Part shown: positions 46,803 through 60,328 of the stretch, piece after piece
How the letters are laid out: every line of letters begins with the position of its first letter
Numbering within the stretch: the first letter of the stretch is position 1
Source: Unio delphinus
Lineage: Eukaryota; Mollusca; Bivalvia; Unionida; Unionidae
Direction: 5' to 3'
DNA: 64,000 nucleotides
NCBI GenBank assembly: GCA_029339505.1
Contig: JAQISU010000041.1
Location: forward strand, 7,635,001 to 7,699,000
Notes under the pieces: generated by a model
Database searches by the model: none
Seen by the model: only the letters and a program-made list of their open reading frames with translations
Told to the model about the DNA's origin: nothing
Program-made: the position numbers and the translations under genes

Positions 46803-49800
46803 CACAAACAAATGCCTCAGGCGACTGGAGTTGACGCTCATCCTGTTACGCCATCAGAACGGGGCGGGGATAATTTCCACTTACAACGTATATTGAACAG
46901 GACCAGGAGTGCAAGAAGAGGTTCCTGAAGGGAGTACAGAATGGTCAGACATTGCTTATACAATATGTACAAGTCTTGGCTTGACAAGAAACTGAAGTTG
47001 AGGGATTGCGAATGATATCAAAAGCATGGGAAATAAAGAGTGAACGTCGTTCGATTGCTATTTCTTTACTACTAGTTCTCACCTGATATCGAATTTTACA
47101 TGTTGAATTAATTTTCGACCGCTCAGGCCCCAAATTTGTAATTTGTTGAAGATGGAGCAAGTGCCAAATTAGAATTGAAGAACTTTATTTTCTGAAATTT
47201 TTTCGTCTTTCCGTTCTGTAAATTCAGTAAAGAAGGTCATGTCATCTGTCTTAGCCAAACGTGTCTCGTACATCAAACATGTGATGACTGTGCCATATAT
47301 TTCGAAATGTAATTTGAAAGTCTTATTTCGGCTTGTTTTTATGTGGGTTTTTTTTTTTAAATAAAAAAAAATCATAAATTAGCTGAAGCGAATTGTTTTG
47401 CTTAAAATAACATTTATTCACGTCCACTATAACTTGATTGAAAGCTACCTTTTGGAATATCGTCAATTAAACAATTAATAAGACGAGGTCTTTGTTTGAT
47501 CCAATAATAGCCCTCTTATTATTAATTCCTTTTTAAAAATAGTAAGCAGTACATTATTGCAAAATATGTATGCAACATAGCAAAGTACATATCCTATAAT
47601 ATGACTGGTGTGATTTGTTGATTATTTTATTATTATGATACACAGTCAGAACTATAAATATCTCCAGACGGTGACCTAAGGGCAGAAGTAAGGACGGACT
47701 AGTTTAACACGATTTTGTCCATTCACACAGAAAGATCATATCTATATGTTTAGTGTATCAAGTTTGAATCTGTTTTGCAAAAGTTTATACTCGAACCCAC
47801 TAGGGCCTCTTCAAAGTTACTAACTCATTCTGTGGTATTCATATTTAATAGTTTTGGTTTGTAAACAACGGTTAAGACGCATGTAAAGCAGCATCATATT
47901 AGGAATTAGTGACTTTGATGAATCTATTTGGGTTGAATTGAAACGCCATTTAGTACTGTAGAAAACAGTGTAGGCGAATGGTTATCGTCATTACGTTGCT
48001 AATCGGACCAATAAAAATGTATCCTAAATTATATAATACAATAGTGCACTAAGAATTAGCAATGGAATTTACTTGCGTCAAATAATCTGCGTGAACTACA
48101 TAGACAACTTAACAAACTACATATTTTTGTGATGAAACTAATGTACCATTCCCTGAACATGACTTCTCCAATCACACACACACACACATAATTTAGAAGA
48201 TGGACTAAAATAAGGAAGGGAACTGTTTTGACAAAATGAATTAAAATTAATGATGTTCATATTGACTACTTTTTCTGTCTGTGGGGTGACGCAGGACGTT
48301 CCTGTATAGGATAGGCCACTTTAGCCTTCCTGCATGTCGTAAGAGGTAAAAATGGTTGTAGGAAATGTGGTGGCCTACGGTGGTTTGGGGTCCAAAAACA
48401 CTGGATTAGTCTGGTGCTGTGGTGTTTCTTGTGTAAGGCACAGTACCTCATTAACAAATTCTTTCAAACGTTTTCACACACACACACACACACACACATA
48501 TATGATATCCAAAATACAGTTTTGGAAACCCCATCCCTATAATTTGGATCTTTTTAAAATCGCAAATCGATTCTTTTGTTGGGGAAATCTGTAAGGCATG
48601 GGTATTATAGCCCTCTAAACCTCCTCCATCATAATTGTTGTAGCAATATTTTCCAGCTGTCTCATTATCAGAGTTTAAAATAGTATTTCAAAATTAATTG
48701 CATCAATTTTATTCGTATTTTTTGTGAGAAGTTGCTTTTCCAATATTAATAGTGTTAGACGTTGTTGTTGTGTTCTTCTTAGAAAAATCCGCTTTTTATA
48801 GCACGACCTTAATATGAAAATAAATTTATCTGTTTATTCATTTAGCGTAATATAAATTTAGGATGCATTCTAATAATTACATACAGGTGTTAAAGGATTA
48901 AAGGTACCCTAAGATGATACTGTACCATTAATTTGATGAAAGCTCTCTGTTTTTAAAGGATTTTGCTACATATGTACCAACTAAACATAATTAAACCACA
49001 CAAAAAATGAGCACTATTAAATAATACATTTTATTTTAATAAGACAGCATTAAAAAAAATGTACGTTTAGGTTCATCATAAACAAAGTAGTTGATTAAGT
49101 CATTTAGCGTTTCACATCACAAAGTATTGTACACCTGTTAGATTTTTAACATAGTTCACTCACGTTAGAGAACTCAAATGCTTTAGGGTCAACGCTAGGG
49201 TGTGATTTGGACAAAATAGTCACCTTAGAATCTACCGTTTTACATATAGAGCCATAAAAGGAAACATTTACTTTGCTTTGCAATAATTTTACGAAATTAA
49301 GCCATTACAGTTTGTTTCAAAATATTGCATTAATAATCAAAGTAAAAGGTCAAATTTAAAATTTCAATTCAATGAGGAAGGCGAAAGGATAGAAAAAGAA
49401 GTCTTATGTTCCGTAGTAATTTATATGTTGATATCGATGACTTACATTTAAATACATTGCTGTCCCTTGAATTCCCATCGAAAATTCATATTACATCCTT
49501 GAAAAACAAGAGAAAAAATTGAATATTTGCAACCAAGTTGAAGCAAATCATGACTCAGTTATTGTATCCAGGTTAAATTATGAATGAAATTAATAATTTT
49601 CTTCAATATTTCATCGTTAATACATGTGAAAAATGTACTTATGGACGATGATTCCAATTATAGAATGTAAATAAAATTCCATGTTTATCATCGTATGTAA
49701 GACAACAAAAGTGATGAAGTAAAACACAATTAACATAGTTTTAATATTAAAAAAAATAGATATGAAAAACATAGTTGGATGAGGAAAAGTTGAACTTTCT

Positions 49801-49817
49801 ACACCAGCCTCTCCCTA
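46803..49817. other. Upstream flank of gene B, no gene recognised
   Basis: AT-rich sequence with small (CA)n tracts at 48174-48188 and 48475-48497. The stretch 48266-48457 (minus frame with LPLTTCRKAKVAYPIQERPA) looks like a dispersed repeat, but I cannot name it. Confidence 0.4.
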
Positions 49818-50094
49818 ATTTCGCTTAGGGTCTAACCGGAAATCGAATCGGACATTCGCTTCGGCGGAATATCCGGTTTTTCGATGCTATTCGGAAGTAT
49901 TCGCCTCGGCAAATAACACGCGCACAAATGGTTACAAGTAAAATAATTCAATAAATATCGAACTTTTAAAAAAGTTTTTTTTCTACATAATTTTAGTTAA
50001 TAATAAAAATTTCATCTTGTAGCCGATATATACTGTATACGGTACACGAAAAGTTTAAGCCTCGCATACGGAATCATATCACAATTAATACTTC

Positions 50095-50512
50095 ATATTA
50101 ATGTAGTTCTAGTCTATTTTTAGAACATTTTTTCCTCTCTCGTTTTGGTGGTCATAGAAAAGTTATATTGATGCATCATTGGTATGGATTTAAAGTTAAT
50201 TGTTTATTCTTGAGAATAGGAGCTCTGAGAGTAGTTGTCTGCATGTATTTTGGCTACAGTGCACACTGTGTAATTAGGCCTTAGTGATGATCCGGAAGTG
50301 AAATCAGTGTTCTGTGTACATTCTGCTCTCTTTACAGTGCAGCCACTCAAAAAAATGCCGGTGAATCCTTGACAAGAACTTCACCGTGAAGTCATCTTTT
50401 GGGGTATTTTAGATTAACATATGACTTGTATTGATTGTCACTCTGTGGAAAGATCAGTACTGAGAAATATATGTAGAGAACATATAGTAAAATTAATTGT
50501 GGTGTATGGCCT
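50095..50512. repeat. Internal direct repeat of the hAT-like element, left copy
   Basis: About 420 bases matched by 52735-53155. Shared words include gtagttctagtctattttta, cagtgcagccRctcaaaaaa, atgccggtgaa and gagaacatatagtaaRatta, with roughly 90% identity by eye. Confidence 0.88.
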
Positions 50513-52734
50513 GTACAGGCAGTATTGATGAAACTTTAAATTGCTATAAAAATGTTGTTATTAATGATAAACACATGAAATTTGAAGGTGTTATATATAT
50601 TAACATTTAAAATAAAAAAAATGACATTAGAAATTAAAAATTGATTTTATTTTTTAAAATTTTAATAAAATTTTTAAAAAATTAGAAACTTAAAATTTGC
50701 CCCTTAAAATGCACATAGATAATATTTTTGGAAATTATATCAAATGATATCAGCATGTTTATACTCCTACACCATGTACAAGCAACAATGATGGATATTT
50801 GTCAAATTTTATAAGAGAAAATATCTTTGTAAGTCAAAATGAGACATACATTTAAAATATATGAAAGACAGATTCTATTTTGTATTGATCATTCAAACTA
50901 TTTATTAGGGGTCCAATCAGTTAATTTATGTGTTTATGATGGGGTGACTTCCTGAGTAACACATATCTGCTTATATAGCCTTTAGTAATTGTTAACAAAT
51001 ATAGTTACAGGGTATTTAGTGAGAGGACAGTGATGAAAACTTTATACTAGAACCTACTCAAGTTCTCTACTAAATCAGTTTAAACTTTCTGAGAATGAAA
51101 TGCAGGTTGAAGGGATAAAATATACTTTCCACGTGTATATTTACCTTTGGATGTAAGAAAACAGAAAAATGATGTAAGTTGAACACAAAATGCATTCAAT
51201 TTAATTGTTCAATTTGGTTAAGATATTGATTAGTGAAGTGTGTCATTGTGGCCTGTATGATGTTATGTGAATTCTAATGACCAATCTTAATTTATGCATT
51301 GTTAATTACTAATAATATTTGTTAACTGACACTCTAAAGATTGCATAAGATATATTCAAACAGATATTTTGAGTTTAATTGTGTACAGCTGATCTTAGCA
51401 TGGTTACATATCCCACATGAACAAATATTCACATATTTTAGACTGTTTGGGATCCAAAGTTCACATTCAGTATATCATATAGGCTGACATTGTACCTACA
51501 GTGAATCTGTAAGACATATTTCTGGCTGTGTGCATTAAATGTATCCCATAATGTTATTTTCTTCATTAATATGTCCATGTATGGTAACATATTTCAGTTC
51601 AGTACTTGGACAGAGTGCGGTATTGTAATATCAGCTGATATCTGATTCTATTGAACCATTGAGGTTAATAATTGGTATCAAACACCCTTAAAAATACACT
51701 TTAAATGTTCAAACAGATCACTGGAATTATGTTTGCACATTTGATCATAACAATTACATTGTATATGTCCCATATACGCAAATTTCCATTCTTGTTTACA
51801 ACTTTTGGGGATCAGAATTTCACATTTAGTTTATGATATAGGATGTATTGGTACCTGTAGTTCATATGTGTGGCCACATTTGGCTGTATTCTCTTGCAAT
51901 ATCCAGAATTATTATTTCCCTCATGAATAAGATTGCTTATAGTAATATATTCTTTTTTACTACATTGTCGCTTGACTTTCCTGTATACTGGCATTCCACC
52001 AATGATCAAGCCTCACCGTCCCAGCATTTCCTTACATTTTATGATGCATAGTCTACCTGATTAGTTATTTAACCTGTAAATGACCAGATATGCTTATAGA
52101 AACTTCATATACTTTTAGGATGAATTTATTACTTTAATACATGACTATTACTTCATATTTCTGAGTGTCACTCTGTCAAGTTTAATATTTCTTTCCTATG
52201 CCTGAATGTTATTTGGAAATCACTATATCAAACACATTTTAACTTCATTTGCATACATCTTACTGTATTCTAGATATAAGTGAAACATTTTATATCTTTT
52301 CAGGTCTAGGCTGGTATCTGGAACAAAGTGTTAGTGGTAGATCAGCTTGGAAGCTCTCCAGTAGTCTAATTTAAATGTTTATTTAAATTTCCATTAAAAT
52401 TTAAATTGATCAAGATGTATAAACTTTAAACATATTTTCAGACAGGCCTTATCTTGTAGTACAATTACGTTTTTACAGCATGAAAAAGTCCTATAATTAA
52501 GGAAGATATAGCAAATTTAGTTTTGGTTTCTCAAGATCATATGGATCAGCACGTGCACCCTGTGGAACACCAGCACTACACACTTTCCAGCAGGTGTCAC
52601 ATGTCTTGTATGCTAGGAAATTCAAAAAGACTTCATGTATAAAGTTCAAATAGGTGTGGTATTCAAATATAAAATTTTTACTAAAAAGTTGGGCCTGCCA
52701 TGAATCACATCACAATTAATACTTCCAGTTCAGC

Positions 52735-53155
52735 ACCCACGAATGTAGTTCTAGTCTATTTTTAGAACATTATTTCCTCTCTCATTTTGGTGGTGATAGA
52801 AGAGTTATATTGATGCATTTTTGGTAAGGATTTAAAGGTAATTGTTTATTCTTGAGAATACGAGCTGAGAGAGTGGTTGTCAGTGTGTAATTTGGCGACA
52901 GTGCACATGGAGTAATAAGGCCTTGGTGATGATCCGGAAATGAAATCTGTGTTCTGTGTACATGCTGTTCTGTTCACAGTGCAGCCGCTCAAAAAAAAAT
53001 GCCGGTGAACCCCTGACAAGAACTTCACTGTGAAGTCATCTTTGGATGTATTTTAGATTAACATATGATTTGTATTGATTGTCACACAGTTGAAAGGTCA
53101 GTGCTGAGAAATATATGTAGAGAACATATAGTAAGATTAATTGTGGTGTATGGCC
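52735..53155. repeat. Internal direct repeat of the hAT-like element, right copy
   Basis: The partner of 50095-50512, in the same orientation, lying just inside the right terminal region. The copies are 2.2 kb apart. Confidence 0.88.
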
Positions 53156-53295
53156 ATACGATAATGAAACAAACGTTACTATCCGGGGTCGCACTTACTA
53201 CTCGGTTCGTGCCCGGATCCGGCAAATAGTACATCTAAATACTCGGATTCGGTACTCGGCAAAAATTATCCACTCGGTTAGGCCCTAATTCCGCT

Positions 53296-54567
53296 AGCAT
53301 GGCTCCATTCTGGTTTGAGATGGCAATTTCGCCCAGATAAAGGGATCAAACTTTGACATTAATTAAATTCACTGAAGGTATATACATATATTAATTACTT
53401 CTGACAGAGTGATAGGTGCAATATAAAGTTTATGCACCAATCCTTATAACGTCTCGACTATGCACGTATCACCATATCATACATATTTTCACAAATGTGT
53501 GCCAGATTTTTAAGAAAATCATATAAGAAAACAATTATGATCTAATGTTTACATGAGGCTTAACAATTTTTAAGCCTAACAGAAAGCACAGTTCTTACAT
53601 AATGCATCAATCACAGCAAATGATGTTGTTTATTTCTAAATGCTCTACACCTTAGGACTCAAAGGATAGTTTCGTATTTTGACACTTCCTAATTTTTAAG
53701 GTAAGAGGCATGAGCCTAATTATCACAATTCTAGCATTTTTCAGTTCACACATACGCTAAATATCTAACGTGGTTTACATTTACTTTGAGTTATACTTGG
53801 TAACTGGTTGCCTTGTTGGTGACTGCCTGTCACAGTTAGACTAGCATTGGAGATCAAATGCGTAACTTTGGCCCTAAATGAGCAGCCGACTTGGCTTACG
53901 AATTTACATGTGTCTGCTACAGAGGTAAATATCTAAAAGCTAGATGGTTGACTGGTGATGAAAAGTATGCTAATTTCTTACAGTACTAGTGACCTTCATG
54001 CATGCAGCACATAATATTTCTTTTAGCTGGCTTGTCACAAGAAAATATTCAAAAAAGCCCTTTCTTGACATAAATGAATGTAAAAAGAGGGGTTTGTGGC
54101 AGTGTTGGTTCAGTATAAAAGCCATTAGTTGCATAGGGAATTAACTTAAGGAATTAACTTTAATACCTCAGTCAGAAACTTACAAGCATCCTTTTAACAA
54201 AAATCATTAGTTAGTTTTTATTTGTATCTTTAATGTAATATTATAATAATTTTTTTGCAACAGGTCATCGTCAGATGAACATTCGCTCCCCCTCCCCCCC
54301 CAAAAAAAAAAAACCCTGTTCAGTGAGACTTTAAGCTTCGCCCACTTGCAGTTGTAAAATTGGTAAAACCTGTAAGATTAACATTGCCAATGGAGACAAT
54401 CCACTATGACGAGTGTGAAGACAAGGGTCCTGCTTTTTGCAGTGGCAACGTACGCCCAACATGTTTGGTCAATTTTTCGGTTGTATCTAGTTTTCGATTT
54501 AAAAATGCAAAAGAAAAAGCTGAACGCCACATACGTAGTCATTCCAGTGATACAGAATACTCGGAGT
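53296..54567. other. No gene recognised
   Basis: AT-rich. One open frame at 54360-54569 has several cysteines (HYDECEDKGPAFCSG, VRPTC) but no family I know and no supporting splice pattern. Confidence 0.4.
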
Positions 54568-54653
54568 GACTGATATTCATTCATTCATTCATTCATTCAT
54601 TCATTCATTCATTCATTCATTCATTCATTCATTCATTCATTCATTCATTCATT
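54568..54653. repeat. (ATTC)n microsatellite
   Basis: About 21 perfect ATTC units. Confidence 0.97.
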
Positions 54654-54698
54654 CCTCTTATCCCCCCTCTCTCTCTCATGTATTTATGGATTCGTATG

Positions 54699-54804
<106 letters not shown>

Positions 54805-55227
54805 GGTAAAGAATGGATGAATGTTTACTTTCTACCTATTTCCATCATTCTTCCAAAATATCGATTCTCTTATCATATCTAAGGACTATTTTGCCATTGG
54901 GAGTCCTTTTATCAAAACACATAAACTATTATGAGGTCAAGCCCATCAAGCAGCTTGATCGCTAAATAAAAATGCATAATCAGATGACAGATGTACCTGG
55001 CAGCCCTCACTTAATCTTTTTTTTTTGCAAATTATTCGCTGTGTTTTGATGTTTCTTTTTTGGAGATCTTTATGTATTGAAAGCATTCACACTAAATTCT
55101 GCAATCGAATACTTCATTTTATACTTCAAAGAGTTGATGAACAATTATTATGTATCTGGATAAACTTGTATGAACCTACCCTATTACCAGAACTGATGAT
55201 AATGTCATTAAGCATTGATCCAGGATT

Positions 55228-55740
55228 TTGATAAGATGAGATACGATGAGAGAAACAAAAAAAAAAGGGGGGGGGGGGCGAAAAAAAGATGAATGAAACT
55301 GAAACTGAGTGGAGGTGATGTGAGATAAAATGATGAAAGGTTAGATTAAACAAAGTGTGGTGAGATAACATGAGATAAAGTGAATGGGTGAGATGAGATA
55401 TGAGAAGATGATGTGTTGAAAGGAGGTAGAATGAGGAGAGGTAAAGTGAGATGATGAGACCAGATAAGCTGAAAAAGAGAAATGATATCAGCTGACGTGA
55501 ACATATGTCTGAGAGATGAGATGGACGATATGAGATAAATAGAGAAATGAAGTTAAGTGATATGTGATATTAGGTTAGGTGAGGAGATATAATGTTTTAT
55601 CAGGCGATATATGACCTAAGATTAGATAGAGTCAACTGACATGTGGTTAGGTGGAAGAATTGAGGTGAGGCGAGATATGAGATATAGTCAGGTGAGATGA
55701 GATAATATCAGAACAAATGAGTCGAGATTAAATAAAGTGA
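55228..55740. repeat. Purine-rich degenerate (GATGAGATA) tract
   Basis: About 500 bases dominated by tgagat, gatgag and gataaa words, with very few cytosines on the plus strand. Confidence 0.85.
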
Positions 55741-56780
55741 ATAACCTTTCATCCTACCTTTGAATCTCCATGGTACATAATATATCAAAACTATCTGCCA
55801 TGTTTTTTTTTTATTGAGTAGCATAGATCGAATTCAAATTAAACAATACATCGTTTTCTTTCTACTTGGAAAGTTATTCTGAAAATTGAATGTCTTCTAT
55901 AGACCGATTACAGGGAGGTCTAAGAGGTTTACAATACATAAAATCATTAGTCTCGATTTATAGCTGAAGTTATTAAATATGATATCCTTATATTATCTTG
56001 AGATTCAAATTATCTAAATTGAATCTCAACAATACGACGTAAAAATATAAAATATAAACTTTGCCGAGATTTGGAAGTTAAATGTCGTTTACATTTGTCG
56101 CTTGCATGAATATAAACCATGTGAACTCCAAGGCATTTACATACGTTACAACTCTAAAAAAAAAATCTTCGGTTACGAATTTTACAACGCTACTGTACAT
56201 AGAGTTTAATATTCGACGGACAATATAACGTAGGTTTTCTTATAATACAGATATCTAAACTACAATTATATTAATTTATATTGTAGATCTCGGATTTAAA
56301 TGCACGAAACTGTAGCAATAATTGAATGAGATAAATGGCAAAGAATCGTAATTGTTTTCTTTTTCCCCCAAAATTCTCACTGTCGTGGTTATAATTCCTT
56401 GAAACTTTACATTTTTCTTTTGTAGCAAGCACGACATTCATAAAAAGTACCCCGTGACGATTGATACACTATACAAATTGATACTTCAATATTGGAAGCC
56501 AATAAAGAAACAGTTTCTCAGTACAAATATCCTAATTTTGATGATGCAAGCAAGTTTTAAACATGCACAGAAAAAGTCACACAGACTGATGAACACAGAT
56601 CATGTTGTTCAGTCACTGACAGTTTTGTGATTCATGTAAAAAACTAATTATGAACAATTTATACGTGAAGTCTACTTTTTGCTGTTATTAGTTCGTTTTA
56701 TGTATTTCTTATGGCACTTCAACGATTGCACAAATGTACATTAGAGTATCTACAGTTAAAATATGGTATAATCTGTACAT

Positions 56781-56783
<3 letters not shown>

Positions 56784-56831
<48 letters not shown>
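56784..56831. repeat. (GA)n microsatellite
   Basis: About 24 GA units. Confidence 0.97.
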
Positions 56832-56834
<3 letters not shown>

Positions 56835-57099
56835 TAAATAGGCCTGAATATGGAAATGTGGATCGAATAACAAACGCAAGGGCAAAATTACTTCCTTAAT
56901 CGAAAAAGAACCTTGTTCTGGAAGAGATAATGGGGCGATCTAACTGTCGTATTTCCTCATCGCACTATGAAATACATAATTAAGACATGAACCTATCTTT
57001 TTCCTGTCAAATATGTTTCGATTTTTGTCGTGTTACCAGGTCTAGGTACATCTAAATATTTATGGAGTAAAGTTCATATTGAAATACTCCAAAATGGAT

Positions 57100-57980
57100 T
57101 ACTACGTGAAGTACAGTTCTATATACACCCAAGTGTCTTATTGAGTGCAGTAAATATTTATGTACACCCAAGTGTCTTGTTGAGTGAAGTACAGGTCTAA
57201 ATACCTCTAAGAGACTTGTTGAGTGAAGTACAAGTTTATGTACCCCTTAGATTTATTTTGAATGAAATACAGGTCTATACACACCCGAGAGTGTTGTTGA
57301 GTGAAGTGTAGGTCGATATACACCCAAGAGTCGTGTTGAGTCAAGTACAGACATGTGCACCCACAAGTCTTCTTGAGTGAAATACCGGTTTATGTACCCA
57401 TAAGAGTCTTGTTGAGTGAAGTACATATCTACATACAACCATGAGTCTTGCTGAGTGAAGTTCAGTCATATGTACCCCTAAGAGTCTTGTTGAGTGACGT
57501 ACAGGCATACGTACACCCAAGAGCTGACTGAAATACCAATCTATATACATCCAATAGCCTTGTTGAGTGAAGTACAAGTCTATATTCACCCAAGTTTTGC
57601 TGAGTGAAGTACAGGTATATATATAACCCCAAGAGTTGTTGAATGAAGTACATGTCTATATACACCAAGTGTCTTGCAGAGTGAATTACAGGTCTATACA
57701 CTCACAAAAGTTTTGTTGAGTGAAGTACATATATATTTACAGCCAAGAATTTTGTTGAGTGAAGTAAATGTCTATGTACCCCTAAGAGTCTTGTTCAGTG
57801 AAGTACAGGTCTATGTACACCCAATAGTCTTGTTGACTTGGTGAGTGCATTACTAGTCTATGGGGCACATATGAGATTCTTTTAGGGGCACTAAGAGTCT
57901 TGTTGAGTGAAGTACAGGTTGATATATACACAAGAGTCGTGCTGAGTGAAGTATAGGTTTATGTATACCTAAGACTTTTG
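57100..57980. repeat. 39-bp degenerate minisatellite, about 22 copies
   Basis: The unit is close to tcttgttgagtgaagtacag then gtctatgtacacccaagag. Because 39 is 13 codons, short minus-strand frames (57253-57701) with repeats such as YRPVFHSTRLLGV appear; they are interrupted and differ in frame, so I do not call them genes. Confidence 0.92.
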
Positions 57981-57984
57981 TTCT

Positions 57985-60247
57985 AGAAAAGATTAAATAT
58001 TCCTTGAAACACATTCAACATAACTTGACAGTTAATCTATTTCATAAAGTTTGCAATTAATGTAATGAATAAGCAGAAGTTTGAAAGTTTTACTTAATCG
58101 AGTAATACGCCTTACCACTCGCAACCGTCTTCATTCGACTTCTGGGAATGTTTACTTTTTTACTTTCATACGCGTGCATTCAAACGTTTTAGTTTTTGTT
58201 TTTAGTGTGTCAGTTTTTATTTTTGTAATGGTTTTATGTACAAATAAAGTTTTTTTTATGTATATTTGTTTTCGTATAATTTCGTTAATTTATCATTATT
58301 TATAATTAATAATGATAAATGTGTGAAACGTTTTATTTATCTGATTCCTTTTGCTAATATGCATTTATAATCATTTCTAACCATTTCGTTTTGTTGTGAA
58401 ATGACATGAATGATTGCGAGACAAAAGACCGTCAGAAGACATCTTAAGGTTAATTATTGCTTATATTTCTATAAAGAAAGAGGACATTGATAAAGATTAC
58501 ACATATATGGGGACAGTTGGGGAGTTATTTTTCGTGACTTTCCATGATGTGTTGGGGTGTAAAATGATTCTTGTCACCAAGTGTCAAAATCGCGAAAAAC
58601 AAAACGCAAAATTTAGGACAATCGTTAGTGTGGATGTAACATTTCCTTCATACATTATTTTTAAAAGGTGTGATTTTTATTTATTACAGTTGATGTATTG
58701 AAGTTTAGAACAATAGGAATTACTGCAAATTACAACATAAAAGCAATAATAAAGAAAAGAAAATCAAGTGGCTAAATGCTCCACTAAGAGTGGTAGTACA
58801 CGTATTAAAGGTGGGATCTTGCAACAATGGATTCGCATTCAAACTTTCACTGGTTTGGAATCAACTAATGGTAATGCGAACGATGTAGGCTACATGCATT
58901 AACTGTCGTTTAGGTCTGCACAGTTGGTCATCTGACATCTGTTTAATAAGTGGATGAAATATTGCTTAGGCTTCATCAAAGTAGATGAATCCATCGTTTT
59001 ATAACTGACGCAGTTCTTGGCGTTAGCCATTGAGTTGTTGTTATTCGTATTGATTTACTCAGTATTGCCATTTGGCACATCAAATTTATATTACAAAGTC
59101 TTCAAGCATGAGCAGCATTTTATTTACTTGTATTAGTTGTATTTCAAATAATTTAGGACAGAACGAAACAAAGATTCTAACCTTATGCATACTTTTGATT
59201 TAGGCAGGGTGACCCCGAATAAAAGAGCCTATGATGTGATCGTGGTGATACTTCATAAAAGCAAGTTTTGAGCTGACGCACACCCTTTCGGTTATGTGAA
59301 TAATACATCTTCATGAAACGACATATGTTGAAAACAACAATCAATGACATTTTAACCATCAATAAAAGAACGTACATTGAATGGTAATGTTATTCCTGAA
59401 ATTCCTGAAACATTTTAATGAAAAAATGAAACAAAAATATAATTCGGTTTTAACAGCCTCAAACTATTAAATAAGTCATCAAATCGTATTGATGCCAGTG
59501 AAGGCATTGTGACGTACACTAAAATAAAAATTGCCACTATCCGATATATATTTATTGCGTAAGTCAGAAAAGAATGAGGACTTTCAATCTGCATTCACAT
59601 GCGAAGTATTTTTCTTGTATGCGGCGTAAAAGGCCAAGGAAGTTCCTATTATATCCCCGCTGTTATGCTGTTTTGAACCCTGTTTTGAACCCTGGATAAT
59701 CTAAACCTTAGTATATCGCCTCCGCCTACAAACAAGCTGAATGGATTCAGTCATACTTCTCTGACCACAGATTGAAATCTAACAATAAGAACGGTTAAAA
59801 GAATCTGACTGATAATGGTAGCACCAATTATCTTAAATGTGACTTCATCGGTATAATGTGACGACTGCCCCGTGATAACTTATAACATTCACAGTCGTGC
59901 TCTACATCACTGAATATGAGAAGATTCCTGGCCTTTTTATCATCCGCATTTGACAAAAAAATATTTCCATTCTGCTCAAAAACCATGTGGCATTCTGTCA
60001 CCATATTTACTTAGGTGGCGTTTTATAGTTTCGTATTTTGACATTAATTTTAAAGAAAAATAATTGCTTTGGGTGTCCTCACTGGTTATACTGGCTATTT
60101 AAAAAAACATTGTATATGTTAGGTATTGTTCAGAGAATCTTTAATTCTCTTTATTTTGGTGTACGATACATGGGTGTACTATGGATTATAGAGTATACAG
60201 TTTGGCCTTAATCCGGATGTGCACTTTTAAAAATACTGATAGCTTAA

Positions 60248-60251
<4 letters not shown>
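57985..60251. other. No gene recognised
   Basis: AT-rich, with several open frames of 60-95 codons that have no recognisable domain and no splice partners. Confidence 0.4.

Positions 60252-60327
<76 letters not shown>
60252..60327. repeat. (TA)n microsatellite
   Basis: About 38 TA units. Confidence 0.97.

Positions 60328-60328
<1 letters not shown>

Larger units (their letters stand above)
49818..53295. mobile_element. Non-autonomous hAT-like DNA transposon with target duplication
   Basis: The element is 49826-53287 (3,462 bp). Left end TAGGGTCTAACCG and right end CGGTTAGGCCCTA are inverted repeats (12 of 13). They are bracketed by 8-base direct repeats atttcgct (49818-49825) and attccgct (53288-53295), 7 of 8 identical; an 8-bp duplication is the hAT hallmark. 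Subterminal regions are rich in ATTCGG/CTCGG words in opposite orientation. The interior is AT-rich with no transposase frame, so it would depend on an outside transposase. Confidence 0.8.

Noticed and set aside
48266..48457. Minus-strand ORF of 63 codons
   Set aside because: It has the look of a dispersed repeat translated by chance, with no domain.
50095..53155. LTR retrotransposon reading of the 420-bp direct repeats
   Set aside because: No gag or pol coding lies between the copies, and the outer inverted ends with an 8-base target duplication explain the unit better as a hAT-like element.
54360..54569. Cysteine-containing 69-codon ORF
   Set aside because: No recognisable family, no splice context and an equally long reverse frame; not enough to call a gene.
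57253..57701. Minus-strand ORFs in the 39-bp array
   Set aside because: They shift frame between units and have no start or splice context; treated as minisatellite by-products.
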